From: Hymenolepis diminuta
Taxonomy: Eukaryota; Platyhelminthes; Cestoda; Cyclophyllidea; Hymenolepididae
Direction: 5' to 3'
Assembly (NCBI GenBank): GCA_900708905.1
Contig: CAADRB010000020.1
Location: 97,847 to 161,846, forward strand
DNA length: 64,000 nt
The number at the start of each line of letters is the position of its first letter. The stretch's first letter is position 1. Position numbers and translations under genes: made by a program. The notes under the pieces are model-generated. The model saw nothing but the letters and a program-made list of their open reading frames with translations. It did not search any database and was not told where the DNA came from. Positions 37,717 through 50,600 of the stretch are shown here, piece after piece.

Positions 37717-39860
37717 TCGAACATTATTCACGTAAATGCTGATTTCACTGTGATCAGAGATGACAAAGCTGTTGAAATGCCTTTCAGTTGAAGCGTGATT
37801 GAGAGATTATACACTTATTTAAGCCACTCTGGGTGGGAATGTAATTGCTCTGAGAATCTCTGAGCTTCCTAGAATAATTTTATCCTCATCTCCCACTGAA
37901 ACGCGATATTGTCGACGGTGACTTCCAGTATTGTACTCTGGTTCTGTTGCGTGGGTATCTTTGTCAACCCAAAGAGGAGATGAATACTTAATTCTGTTCA
38001 TAATTTTCTCAATAATGAATGGAATTGAACTCAAACTACTGTAACAAAGCTGATGAAGTTTAAATTTAATATGTTACGTATAAAAAATGATTTGATCAGT
38101 TAACAAATGGTAATTTGCTGTCATGAATATTTTAAATTATGATCACTATACGAAATTTACCTTTAATAAATTCATTAAAGGTTAGAATTAAGTTCAGAAA
38201 TTTGGATTTGATCTGCTCTCAAGCCTAATTAACACATTTCTGAAGAATCATTTTAATTCTATCTTTAAGTTAGGTACTGTCCTCGTGTCATCTTCGGCTT
38301 ATATTTTCGAGGAGTTGAGTGACTTTTGGTTTGTAATGTTATATGAAGCGTCCCAAGTACATTAAGAGCGTTTAGCGTGACATTTTCAGACGGAACGTAA
38401 AATTCTGATTGAAGAAGAAAATAAAGCACCTAGGTCTATTAAATGAACGGTTTTCCAATACTTGTCTTGGGGAAAGGAAGGTGCTTTGGAGCTAATCTGA
38501 TGGTAAATTCACATTCTACTTGCTGTTGATCACAATTACCTCGTGAAATTGGCAATTTCAATTACTGGAATAACATTGATGAATAATAATCGATCTCTTG
38601 ATCTTCGGAGGGCTTTTTTCTACTGTAAGAAGTTTATTCAAAATTGTATTTTTTCTTCCACGAGATGAAATTTTTAAATCTGAGTTCGATGACTTTTATC
38701 GATTGTGATCGTTCATTTATCAATGCCGTCTTCCTCACTTGATTTATCTTAAGCTTTAATGGATAATCCCTCTATTAGAGGTATTTTAGGGAATAATCTT
38801 CCAACACACTTTCATTTTGGAAGCTTCTTGACTAAAAAATTTGCATTAATATTAATGTTCATTTAATGTTTATAATTTTTCGTGAAATTGTTTTGACGAG
38901 AATCTGAAGATACGGTGAATTTGGAAATATTTGCTTTGAATCTTGTACATATACACCAAGACAGATTCTGATATCACTCCTGAAATAAATATGGTTGAAT
39001 AATTGACCCACGTCATCTTTCATCATTCATGGTTATCTAGGATTCAAAAGCTCTTATTACATGAGACTTCTATCGAAGGACCCCATCGTAAAGTGAACGG
39101 GAAGTAACTTGAGTCTGCTAGTGGCAACTGATTTTTTCATCTATTCAACGAACCTAAGATTGCTTTAGGTATTTGAGTATGTTACTTTGTGGGTGTCAGA
39201 TACTAATACTCTAAACTGGAATCATTGCATAAATTCATTGGTTGTTTGTTTTAACTTTTATCTCTTCCTTTCTAACTTAAGACGCATCAATTCCACAGAT
39301 CTGGTTTTGCTTCCCCTGTGGTAGCGCTGATAATCTGGTTATAAAATTTTTCATGGATGTTTGAGTTTGCATGATGATCCTGACTTTAAACTTCAATGTG
39401 AATCAATAAGTTTCCTTTCTGTCCTTGTGGCTGCGATCTCTTTATCAGCAAAAAATGGTTGCGTGTTTGAAATATTACTCGATAAAGCACTAAAAAGTCC
39501 TTTTTATTTTTACATCAGTATTTAATTAGTTAACAAAAAATTACGCATAATGGTTTGGAGATTACCAAGACTCTTTGATTAAACAGAGTTAATTAGAACA
39601 AGAGAGTCTATTACAACCTCTACGCTCTTATGGATTCAACTATATGTTGTCGGTAGATATCTCATCGAACTTTGTCATTTCTATGACTAATGTCGTAGAA
39701 AAAAAACGTGTTCTTCCGACTTCTTAATCGAACTTTACTGTAAAAGATATCAGAACTTAGTGATATCCATTCGTTTATTATTCAGTCACACAGTTTTTTC
39801 ATTGCAGGAGCTGATTTTAATTTATTTAAAGCCTCTACTGGTTTTACAGTGAAAATGTAG
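37717..39860 (+). pseudogene. Decayed ankyrin gene, copy C
   Basis: Scattered relics lie in the exon order of genes A and B. Exon 3 start, near 37717-37780: IHVNADFTVIRDDKAVEMPF, comparable to AHVNAKDS.GGDKTALMVAA of gene A. Probable exon 3 middle, near 38665-38720. Exon 4, 39375-39673: SVLVAAISLSAKNGCVFEILL and, later, RYLIEL, with stops between. Exon 5, 39808-39860: after a TTTCATTGCAG acceptor, GADFNLFKASTG, then a stop at 39858. Donor after exon 4 is GTCATT. No first or second exon was found. Its DNA aligns with copy D over 38.6-40.9 kb, so both descend from one duplicated locus. It is non-functional. Confidence 0.65.
37819..38034 (-). other. Unidentified 71-codon open frame inside ankyrin relic C
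   Basis: The minus-strand frame reads SSIPFIIEKIMNRIKYSSPL, then VDKDTHATEPEYNTGSHRRQ, then SVGDEDKIILGSSEIL. Its composition is more protein-like than neighbouring chance frames, and a TTACAG acceptor-like site lies just upstream. I do not recognise it. It sits in the roughly 0.9-kb gap between two exon 3 relics of copy C, so it may belong to an inserted element. Confidence 0.25.
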
Positions 39861-40915
39861 TTTGAGAAAATATCTTGCAGTTTTACTAAGTGCTATGTTA
39901 GACCAAACCAATTTTTCACGGGATCGCTAATGTGACATACTGAAAACTGCCACTGAAAACGACAGAGATCCTGGCTTGCTCACATCATATTTTATTCTTG
40001 AATTCTAGACAAGCACCTTATCTGGAGGTCACTTCCACGTTTACAGCATGACGTTCCTTTAACAGGTTGTCAGGGTTTTATTTTTTCGGCCTTGGATTAC
40101 TAATGGGAGACTTAGTTACTGAAACAGTTCAAGTTTCCTTAATTAACCATCGTTCATTTCACATTCATTCATTAAATTAACACTAACATGAGGTTTCAAA
40201 TACTATGATTAAACAGTCGCATTACATTCAAATAGAATAATTTGATTCCAAAAGAACATTAATAAATATATGTTTCATTTTTAAATGCGTCTTCATTTTC
40301 TTGGGCTTCGTCAATTTTCTACTTATTCGGATCATGCTAAAGTGAGGAAGTCACAGATTTCGCTTCCTTGGTTGCAGATTCAACTGCCTTTGGAGCAATG
40401 TTGCATCCTCATAATTTGGACTCACTGCTTCACTTGGAATTTATAAGGCGAAAGTAAAATTGTTCAACGTTGTTCAATTTTACGCCTTCAAATTCTTTAT
40501 CAATATCAATTTGGAGGTAAAAGCATGTCCAAATAGCGTTTTAAATGCTAGCTCTATTTAAAACCAATTTATTAAACGACTAGCTGCTCATTATTTTGTC
40601 ACAGAAGTAAGATTTCAACAAGTTTTGGTATTTAAGGAAAAACTTATCAAACATTTCAGTGTTACACTTTTTTACCTTCGTTTTCGCTAAATCTATATTT
40701 CTACTTATAAATTTCAGTAGCATAATCGTCTTCTTTTCACTAAGAACACGGATTGTGCAGACTACAACTAACCATTGATGGGTTATTCCAAATAGTTATC
40801 TTTTCTAAGACTTTCGGGATGGTCCATGTCGAGTTGACGAGTTTGGATCTTGCTGCTTTGAATATGTCTGATGCGCGTATTTTAATTTTAGTTTCATATG
40901 ACTGGTAGTGAAAAT
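38600..40915. repeat. Segmental duplication, copy 1
   Basis: Aligns in order with 41440-44600. Matching blocks: GATGAAATTTTTAAATCTGA (38666) with AATGAAATTTTCAAATCTGA; TTTCCTTTCTGTCCTTGTGG (39412) with TGTCTTTCTGTCCTGATGG (43611); TTCTATGACTAATGTCGTAG with TGCTATGACCACTATCGTAG; AACATGAGGTTTCAAA with AACATAAGGCTTCAAA; and ATATGTCTGATGCGCGTATTTTAATTT (40861) with ATATATCTGATGCGCATATTTTAATTT (44556). The match runs past the ankyrin exons into flanking DNA. Confidence 0.7.
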
Positions 40916-41617
40916 TGCCGTAAATACCGCGAAAGGGCTATTCTTTGAACTAAGAAACCCATGATTCAACAAAATATCCTCCCTTACCCTCTTACCTAAA
41001 AACATATTCTGAAACAAGAGGCATCAACGGGAACAAGAAATAAAACTTACGCAAAGCCATGGCAAGAACAAATTAATCTAGATACCAAGGAAGTCTTTGG
41101 TTTGACGGGTCTGTCACGACTTAAAATAGCCAAAAATGTCGATTCTCACCTATAAAAGCAGAGTTTTCAAATTATGTTCGCAGAAAAGAAGGTCGTACTT
41201 GTCGACAGAGTCACAGTGTCTCAGGCTCACCTATCAATGAAGACTTTCAGTGCTCAATTTCAGTCTATTAGTTGAAACGGCACATATAAAATTGTTATCT
41301 CTCAACGTTGACATTAAACTTAATACGAGTTTTTCCAAAGGATTTTTTGATTTGAGAATGAGATAATGAGAATAAAATGAATTAACTACTGAAATTTCGC
41401 TGAGGGTCATCATTCCCTTGAAATATGGAGAAATTTTGTTTGATTAGACTGAAATTGACTAAAAATCGATTTTTTTCTTTTGACGTAATGAAATTTTCAA
41501 ATCTGAATGTTCTTACGTCTGATTTCAACTATTTTGTTATTGATTGTGGCTGTTCAATTTTTATGACTCCCTTTAAGTTGCATTGGGTATCAGGGGATAT
41601 TATCGTTCAATATTTAC

Positions 41618-43495
41618 ATTAGAGGACTCTTCTAGAGACTAACTGAACTTTTCTGAAGATATTAGAATTTTTCTCAGAGGATTATCAGGATTTGTCAAGA
41701 GTTTATTTGTGCAGTATCTGCTACATAATAGGTGACCCTGACGTGGTCTGCTGGGGAAGAGAATCAAGAAATATATTTCGGGTACAGAGGGTAAGAGCTG
41801 GTGGAAGTCTGCTGTCATCCTTCTCTCTAACATTAAGATTTTCTCTCTGTACCAAATATTTTGTGATTCTTCTTCTCTAACAGTCGGTACCACATCTCCG
41901 AATTCCGCAGTAGCAGACAGCGTTCCCAATCCCTTAGATGAACCAGGTGCTCATCGAACTAACGCAATCAAATTTTTAATAATACAGGACCGATGAAGGC
42001 AACGCTAAGAAGTGTCAGTCTGACTACACACATTGCAAGACCGACGTTACTCAGGAATTCCGTAGAGATATGCTTTGATCAACTCACCGGTCTTTTCTTG
42101 AGGCAAACAGCTGTATATCTAATCATGAACACTGTTTCTTCAATCTCGATACATCTCTCCCTGCTATTTGGACTCTCATACACCAGCATAGCAGAATTTC
42201 TTGACCCTAATAACAACCAATCTTGTACATCAACTAGCCCATACCGAGCAGTTCTAATCACCAGAACGAGAACTCTTATAGGGACTTCCGGACCTCCCTG
42301 GTGACCCCAAGACCGTAAAAGAAGAGAATCAAGGCTTTCTGCCAAAGGATGCGGTCGCTACCTGCAAGAAGTGAATCATACGGAAGAAGATGCCAAAACC
42401 TACTGCGGCGAATCCACAGAACTTGTTCCATTCGGCCCAGTAACACAGAAATCTCAAACACCAGCTTCAAGTAGGGTCAATCACAAAATGCAAATATTAT
42501 CTGATTCACTCCAACCAGTTAGCGGCTCCCAAACATTCCAGCTCTCAGTTCTACCAAGACGATCTCCATCAACTTCCTAACGTCTTCATAAAATTCATCG
42601 CCGTCTATTAAACTCTAAGCCGTTGAGCACAATTTTCAGCCCCCGACCTCACCAAGAACATCATCATAATCGAATGATGATTTCGAAACCTGCAACTTGC
42701 AATAATTAATAGGTCAAAATCCAGCGTAGAGCAGATGGCAAAGAAGAAATTACAAATTCATGAAAATCCCAACCTAGGAATCAAGCACCGAACCACCACC
42801 AAATACTGTAAACCGATTACAGCTTGTGATCTTACACCTTCCTCTCCTCTTTCTGTGTCTCTACCCAGTGATAATGCATATCCTTTCTTCCACTCCTGCC
42901 CATTCCTCACCTAAAGATACTGTAATTACTACCACCCTACCTTGTATATCACAACCCAAGATTTCCTTCACTTGTTGTTTTATTTTCCCTTCCCTGGATA
43001 CGTATGGTAACTATTTATCTAGCGAATTTCTACCTTTTTACTATTTACTTTCTAGACGGTTTATAGCATTATCAAGGCTGCCAAATAGGATCTCACAATG
43101 CGCGCTAGAACATTCTCCAAATAGCAATTCAGCCCATCAATTGCACACTAGGACAACCAGGTAAGTGCAATCGTGCATCAACCAATCATAGACGTGAGTT
43201 CAGATTCCTTCAATCAATCGACATTTGCATTCTAGATAATTGCAAATTGTAATCACAGATCAAAATCTTAAATATCTTCCACTCCTAACAGTGCATAACA
43301 GTAAAGTCACTCTTCTTCACATCCCCTGTCTTCTTAATTCTTGGGCCCAGCATAGCCTAACTCATTGAAGGTGTTTACACTAGAGGAACCTGATAGAAGC
43401 TAACTGTGCTTGTCTGAGGTCATATGGACTTCTCAGAGGAGTATCAGGAACATTCATTGGCTTTTTAGGGTAATATCCGCTACATATGGATCTGT
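41618..43495 (+). mobile_element. Degenerate LTR retrotransposon carrying LTR-A ends
   Basis: A 5' LTR remnant (41618-41725) ends GTATCTGCTACA. A 3' LTR (about 43050-43495) has the family blocks GCATTATCAAGGCTG, GCGCGCTAGAACATTC, CCAATCATAG, CCCAGCATAGCCTAACTCATT and the end ATATCCGCTACA. The 1.3-kb interior has no intact frame and no recognised reverse transcriptase or integrase. The solo LTRs in this window therefore derive from a short or internally deleted retrotransposon. The TRIM elements described in taeniid tapeworms are a possible comparison; identity is not established. Confidence 0.65.
41730..41746 (+). promoter_or_regulatory. Primer binding site for tRNA-Trp
   Basis: AGGTGACCCTGACGTGG lies 4 nt after the 5' LTR end. 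It differs at three positions from TGGTGACCCCGACGTGA, the complement of the 3' end of animal tRNA-Trp including CCA. Flatworm CsRn1-type LTR retrotransposons are known to prime with tRNA-Trp. Confidence 0.65.
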
Positions 43496-44600
43496 TCTCA
43501 GTAATCAAATCGATTTTTCTCATTTTTCATTTTTGAAATTTCTCATGTATGTATATTTCCATATTCAAGTTCTTAGACCATTTTAAACCGGAACCACTGT
43601 AAATTAATAAAATGTCTTTCTGTCCTGATGGCCTTGATTTCTTTATCGGCAATCAGTAGTGTCATCAGGCAGTAGTACATGATAAAACTATAAAAAAATT
43701 CGTAGTAATAATTGTGTCTGCATTAAATTAATAAGGGGAAAAAATTTTACGGCTATCACGAGCGAGTAACTGAAGATTCTCTGCGTTTAAATTGAGCTGA
43801 TCCGAACAAAAGAGACAAATGTGACTTCATCGATCTTGCGTTTTCAAATATAACAGAACACGCCGTTATTATTGAATATCTCATTAAGCTTGGTAATTGC
43901 TATGACCACTATCGTAGTAAAGCAATCTGATGCTACTGTAAAAGGGTTCTAAAGTTTACTGATTCTCATTTTTTATTACTCAGTAACCTGGGGTATTTTC
44001 TCCATTGTAGGGATAGATATTAATGTAATCAGTATCACTATTGACTGTTCAATCATTTATGTAGGGAAATGTCAGACTCCTTTGTAAGCGTGACGATAAA
44101 ATTCTAGAAGAATAGATAGTACCTCAGTTTACTTTCAAAGCAAATAATGATCCAGCCTTAGACATCACTCCCACCGTCTGAGCATGACCTTCTGTTCTTA
44201 GAACCTATTGAGATACTTAGCTAAAAATCTTTAGAAACAGTTCCAGCTTCTCTAACAGGCTTCAAAAAGCCCTCGGAGCTTCAAATTAGGAAACTAACAT
44301 AAGGCTTCAAACATTCTGATAGAAACTTTGTAATCCAGTAATATTTAATGTTATAAGAACCATTACATTCACTTGGAAATCAGATGAACCCGAATTCTAG
44401 GTGGGATAGTCGAAAACAGATTATCCACTTCTGTTTAATAGTTTCTAACGCGTTCTTGTTAGTAGCACTCACGAAGAGGCTTCTGGAATGATCCATGCAG
44501 AGCTGACGAGTTTTAGATTTGATGTTTTAGACGCGTTTAATTAACTGTTTCGAATATATCTGATGCGCATATTTTAATTTCATTTTGTATGATTTATATT

Positions 44601-47600
44601 TGGAATCGTCCCGTTCATGTACCTTGATGTCGTGCGAATAGATTTAAACACTGTTAATAATGATCACAATGCTTGATCTCAGCAGCAATTCCTTCGGTTG
44701 GAAATATTGACCGTTCATGACGGTCATATAAATTTATTTTGAAAAGTATCATTTTTTTGTTAAACTATCCTACAAATTTCAAGGATGTGATATATTTCCA
44801 TGGATATTTCTCCTAAATCTAATCGTATTGAGCCCTAAACAGAAATTGATTAGAAACGAACGAGTATCAAAAACTTTTAAGAAAAAATGTTTATTTCATC
44901 GTAATAAACTTTCAACAAACTCTTATGCTCAGCTCTAAAAAAATATAAATAATGATTAATATAAACGGTTAAAAAATTTGTAATAACTGAGGCACTAGTT
45001 AATGTTAAAGTTCACTGTGCTTTCAATCAAAACCATTAGGCGTCTGAAGAGTGACTATCTTAGATTTTCCAAAATTAGGCTATAATCACATTCTTTATGA
45101 AAAAACGTTGATTTTTCACTCTTATGTTCCTATGACTCAAATCCCTATATGTCATGTCTCGACGATTCTACCGATTCTCCTTTTTACTATAATGGTCCCG
45201 TTTCGTTTAAAAGTACACCTTTCTATATATTTCCACTCCCGTACACACAAGTAGACACACGCTCGCGCGCTTCCTTCCCATCTCCCTTCTCCCTCATCTC
45301 TCTCCCTCTTACTCTCTCGAATCATTATTGCAGCTTATTCAATGCACTTTGACTTATTCTACTTTTTAGAATAGCTGTTGTCAGCCTTAACTTTTACGAT
45401 CTGGTTCTAGTTCATTAGTTCAGCAGTTCTCAATTCACGGTATCATAACCTTTCCCGTGCTTTGTGAATTCGAGGTATTGATTACTTAAAAAGAACTCGT
45501 GCCATTGCGCATGGAGAAAGTATTATCATACTTTCTTAATTCGATCTCATTTCAATTAACTAACGTGTTTGGTCAGGATATGATAATCTGTTAAATATAT
45601 AAAGTAGGTAAATGCGTATCGAGAAACCTAAAACTTCCTCCCAAATCGATAAATTTAAATGTATTTACCCGGTCAAAATATGCTCAAGAGTTTATGAAAA
45701 TAAAATATACTTTTGAATTGTGGCCAGACTTCTGATTCAACATCAGCATTCTTTTACCTATTTAAACAAAAGCGGGAAAATATCAAGTACAATAATCTAC
45801 CAAGATACTGTTTATTTTGAAATAATTTTTAAATTATTTATTTTATTTTTAAATACTTTTTAAGCTGATATAAATGCCGATTGGCAAAGGATGCTAAATT
45901 GACACATACATCTTCCCTAATTATCAGTGAACAAAGAACACGAAATCTGTCAACCCCCTTATCGTAAATCATTTTGCCTGCTCCTCACAATCCGGATTGT
46001 CCTCCCCGGTACTGATGCCTCCCTCCTTCCTCCCGATTCCTCTTCCTACTTCTTCTTCCTTCCATCTTGTTCATTCACAACTGTCCAACCCAACTCTTTG
46101 TCTTCTTATTCGCTAAAGGCTGTTGTCTCCTTTTAGTCTTATAAAGATCAGAGTTCTAGTGTGGAGTATTAGTCCTAACTTTATCCAACTCTTAAAGTAC
46201 CTTAATTTATGATTAAAGTTACATTAATTTCCTTGTTTCCTTATCTTGACCTACGTTGCATTCATTTAATTTTTCAGTCAGAAATTGACATTACAAATTT
46301 TGGATTATCTTTTTCCCAGTAACACATAATAGCATGCGTAGATAAATTTAGAAAAGTACACGTTTCGCAATCGTTTAATCTATTGACTTGAGAATAGTTT
46401 AATTCAAGATTTTTCAAATTTTAAGTCAATTTCAAAAAGTTCAGGGATCATTACCTTTAAGGATTCATTGTGGGAGGCGATAAGTTGCTTAATATCCCAT
46501 TGAGCTAATCCATTAAGGGCTTGCTTAATTGATATATCACGTGAATTCTGGCAATTCTTTTTTATTTGCCACCTGAGAAATTTAACTTACTGCGATAACA
46601 GGGTTGTTCAACATGCACTATCAGAAAAGAAACCTATCACGTGGGTTGCTTACCAGAGGATCCAGTGACCACGAGCTTTTAACAATGACGATTATCTAAG
46701 AGTTCTTTTAGGGTTCATTTTATATCATAAGTTTGCCAGAATTCTGAGAAGTTTACCATTTTGAATTTCTTCTAAATGAATGCATTTTAGATGATAGCCA
46801 TAAAATTTCTCATTCAAATCTGTATCGTTTTCGTTTCACAATTTAAAATTGTCTAGGGAAATATTCATCACGTGATTCTTAAATGAGCATTAGGGTTGAA
46901 GTTTGATATTAACCACTCATCGTGAAAAAATTTAACAAATACAAATAAGAGGTTTGTAAAAGGTTAAATTTAAAATATAAGCAACTGTATTTAATTAAGA
47001 TTGCCAAAATGTGAGTTCTCTCTTCCAACTCCAGCTGGTGCACAAAACCTCACGAAACACGAAATTAATTTTATTGAAAGACGATCAGACAGAGTTTGAG
47101 TTGGACAAAGAAATGTCATCTTATCGATTTTACATTTACAAGAACGAGATGCGGTTTAAATGGAAAGATTTATGTCATTTGTAATACATACACAGTGATC
47201 CATAAGTCTGCTCGTAGTGATTGTCACATGGTGATGTGTAAAGAAGGTGAAACCAGTCAACTCCTCTTGTTATATCTTACTTTGTCACAACCCGAGTTCC
47301 ACTCGCCCAATACCTACGCTCCTTCTTTTCTCTTCCAATTTCAAATTCTTCCTCCTACTCCTTTCTTCCTTCCATTTCCATTCTACTATATTTGTTTAAT
47401 TCAAACAATTTTGATTTAGGGGAAGATTATTGTATTCTAAGTAAATCGTTAGATATATAAGGGGTTAACTGTAAGCCTAACTCGGTTAGACTCTTAGATC
47501 TATTTTACTGTTATAATTAGTGATACTACCACGCCATCACATGGGCTCAACCCACTTCTTTACATTGAATTGCCAGATGTCTTTTTTCCAATAACTGATC

Positions 47601-50600
47601 GAACTAGAAACTTCTATTCACTATATGTAATATATCATTATCAAAAAATCTTCTAATCATATTAAGTAGTCTTTTTTGTTTATGAATTAAGCATACATCA
47701 GTGTGGAGTTTTTTCTAACCTCGGCTTTTATTCTTCGGGTTTTTATTAACATTGCGGATCTCTTAGGTTGGTTTTATCACCTAGTGACCACTCCAGCTTT
47801 AGTGTTGAGGAATTTGACCGTATCATCTTTGATTCAAAAAATGAGCTATTTAGATGACATAAGGGATTGAAATTTAGGTGCTCTGAGTAATTTTGATTTA
47901 GGAAGCTGAACCGATTAATTCCAACCCACTGTTCTTCATGACCGAACATAAAGTCTCACCACCATTGCATTATTGACTAACCAGGCAACCAGTCATTTGT
48001 ATATACTCCATGCTATATTTCATATTTCTTATTTTAAAAAACAAAAGTTCGCTGCATCATACAGTTTTTGTCCTCTTTCTATTTAAACTATAGGAATTAA
48101 GCCATTATATAGCCGAACTGTATTTATTGGGGCACCAAAATGTGACAGGGGTGTTCATTGAAAGCTAAATTTTTACCAGTGGTGACCTATGGTAATATTA
48201 AATCTTGTCACTTATTATTCACTTGTCAATAGTAATGATTCAGCTGCGAATTGAGAAAATAGTGCATGCCCACAGATTAGCTAACCAGGATAACCAATGA
48301 AAGACACGTTTAGTCAGGCAATTCAGAATTAAATGAAATGAAGTGAGCAGAAGAGACACAGCTACCCTGTTTTGGACACGCTCTGCATCATCGAAAAGGC
48401 CTAATTTCGGGGCTATCCTGTTTGTCTGCCCTTATATTTGTCCTCAAATCTATTTCAGCCCGATACTTGATCAATGACAAATCTGTTGGAAAATGTGACA
48501 GTTAAATAAATCTCCATAAACAATTCAAGAGCTTTCTGATGGCTATCGGCGGAAAACATCCGTTTCCAAACCAAAACATCAAGGATTGAGTGCTGACTAA
48601 TGGATATTGTACAAAATAATGAGATTGAAAGGGGGAGAGGAAGGGATAGATAATAGAGTCACAGAGTTACAATAAGCGGAGGTGAATGCGTGGCTTTTAT
48701 TGCTAGTAAATCATCACATGACGCAGAGAATTGATGGGGCACATTGGTAAACACGCAATCGAAAAAACACCGGAAAATTATGCAGAAGGCACAACTACAC
48801 CTAAAATATGTTATTTATGAGTCATAGCATCCGAGCCGAAAAGGATCAGGCGTCTCGGTTGCACATATAACCCAGGTGCAATCATATGGGTGGTGACATC
48901 CAGGACTGGAGTTTTTCGTCCGGTAATGATTTTGATTAGGAGATCCCGTCGCTTTTATAACCGAGACTGGATTATTCTGAATAATTCCCCATATATAAAA
49001 TTTGATCCTCTAGGAAGAGTATAAAACACAAAAGGATAGGGTGAATTTATGAATTAGATTGTATCATAGAAAGTTCCGGTGAATGGTTGGATAGTCGAAA
49101 TGTTGATGTATGCATTTCAGTTTCACTATAGGAAAAATATAGCATGCGAATCGATGGGGGTGGAGTGAGACGTTAAAATAACCAATAGATAAATCCAGTA
49201 AGCGGGAATATACGTATTCGAATGGCTCAAGAAAAAAAATTATTGATAAAAATCTCAATCACAGATTGAATTCACCACGGATTCGATTTAGGCATACAAA
49301 TATTTAGTTATGTTAATAAAAAAGGAAATCTACTTCAATTACTTTGTAAGCCATTAAGCACTTTGCTACTGAAGCTAAGCTAACAATCATGCAAGCCACT
49401 AGGAGCGCATAATGTGGGCAAAGAGTGGTCATTGACTAATTCAGGAGATGTACTCATCTTCATGTCCCTTGCTGAATCAGAGGATTGTGACCATCGTGAC
49501 AGTACGGTCGCTCCCTCTCACCTTTTCCACTCTTTATATTTTTGGTTCATATATTTCTCTCATACATATTAAAGACTTTATTCTCTTTCATATTATTTGC
49601 CTTATTTATAGGATGTTCCCTACTAAACATATTTAGACCACGTTTCTTACAACGTGGTTATACTTTTTCAAACCCCCCTCCCCCCCTCTCCCTCCACTTA
49701 TTTTATTTCTGTTCTAATTTAATTGAGAGTTTGTTATAAAATAGGCCTCAATGACTGTTTCAATTCTGGCGACGTCTTCAAACTCGGGGTTATTAGAATT
49801 AAAATAAAACTTGATTGACGATAATGATTGTGGTGATAAGGCATAATGAGCTCAATCAATTCTTTTTTATCTACACCGCAGGAGGTTAATGAGCCGTTAG
49901 GAATATATGGAGATGCCGGAAATCCTATTGGTGATGAGAGTCAAACTTGTTGATGACTAATCTTGATTCTATTTACATTTGTCATGCATTCAACGATGGT
50001 GATGAGTCAGTCGTAGATTTAGAGAATACTGGATACCCATTGATTAGCTAAGCTTTCTATGACGTTTATTTCAACTACCTATCAGAAGGTGACGGAAAAA
50101 ACCAATAGCTATTTGTATAAAAAATGTATAAAAATTTCTAGATGTACACTTTTTCCTATTATTATAACCTGTAAGTACTCTAATGTCCAGTAAAAAGTAC
50201 TTTATATTTTCCCTTTCGATACGATTTTTATTAATAACCTAATATTTAATCACTACCTTCATTTACATGAGAGAGAAAAAGGCTTCAAAGGCCTTTTATT
50301 AAAGCCAGTGTACTGGTGAGGGGAAATTATAAAGAAAATTCCCTAGAAAAATTGTTTACCTCGTTTCTCATTCGTTACCTTATTCCCATTATTAGGTTTC
50401 CCAGTTAATCTTGTTGTCATGTCTGAACTTATTTGCCTAGAAGCGTTTTAGAATATTCTGCAGCGTGGTTGGCTATTAATTCATTAGTTATTGTTATTAA
50501 TAACTCAAAGAAACACTAAAGTGTACTAAACCTGTGTGATCCAAAAAGGATATTTAAAAATATGGCCAATCAGACGCATTTACGCTTATTATCCGTTAAT

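Larger units (their letters stand above)
41425..44060 (+). pseudogene. Decayed ankyrin gene, copy D, split by a retrotransposon
   Basis: Exon 3 relic 41425-41622 stays open and ends TPFKLHWVSGDIIVQYL, matching TPLMKAAENGHADVVTYL of gene B. An LTR retrotransposon follows at once. Exon 4 relic, about 43590-43892: CLSVLMALISLSA, stops, then an end DLAF..ITEHAVIIEYLIKLG with a GTAATT donor at the homologous position. Exon 5 relic from 44011, after a TCCATTGTAG acceptor: GIDINVISITIDCS. The exon 4/5 splice sites still match genes A and B in place and phase. Non-functional. Confidence 0.65.
41440..44600. repeat. Segmental duplication, copy 2
   Basis: Partner of 38600-40915 in direct orientation. 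It is longer because of the retroelement at 41618-43495, which has no counterpart in copy 1. Outside the element the order of matching blocks is kept up to the TCTGATGCGCATATTTTAATTT block near 44561. Confidence 0.65.

Noticed and set aside
42079..42470. Overlapping open frames on both strands inside the retrotransposon
   Set aside because: They contradict each other in strand, and neither shows gag, protease, reverse transcriptase or integrase motifs. Best explained as decayed interior.
42826..43164. 112-codon plus-strand frame with a hydrophobic start
   Set aside because: It runs into the 3' LTR at about 43050, so the C-terminal third is LTR sequence and the frame is fortuitous.
44880..44905. 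Possible third antigen B 3' end (minus strand AAGTTTATTACGATGAAATA)
   Set aside because: No antigen B helix or signal peptide can be read upstream of it on the minus strand.
45863..45905. Ankyrin exon 3-like start (GCTGATATAAATGCC, ADINAD)
   Set aside because: Only about 13 codons before a stop and no following repeat. Could be chance.
47096..47419. 107-codon plus-strand open frame
   Set aside because: No domain recognised. The second half is a pyrimidine-rich tract giving Phe/Pro/Leu residues.
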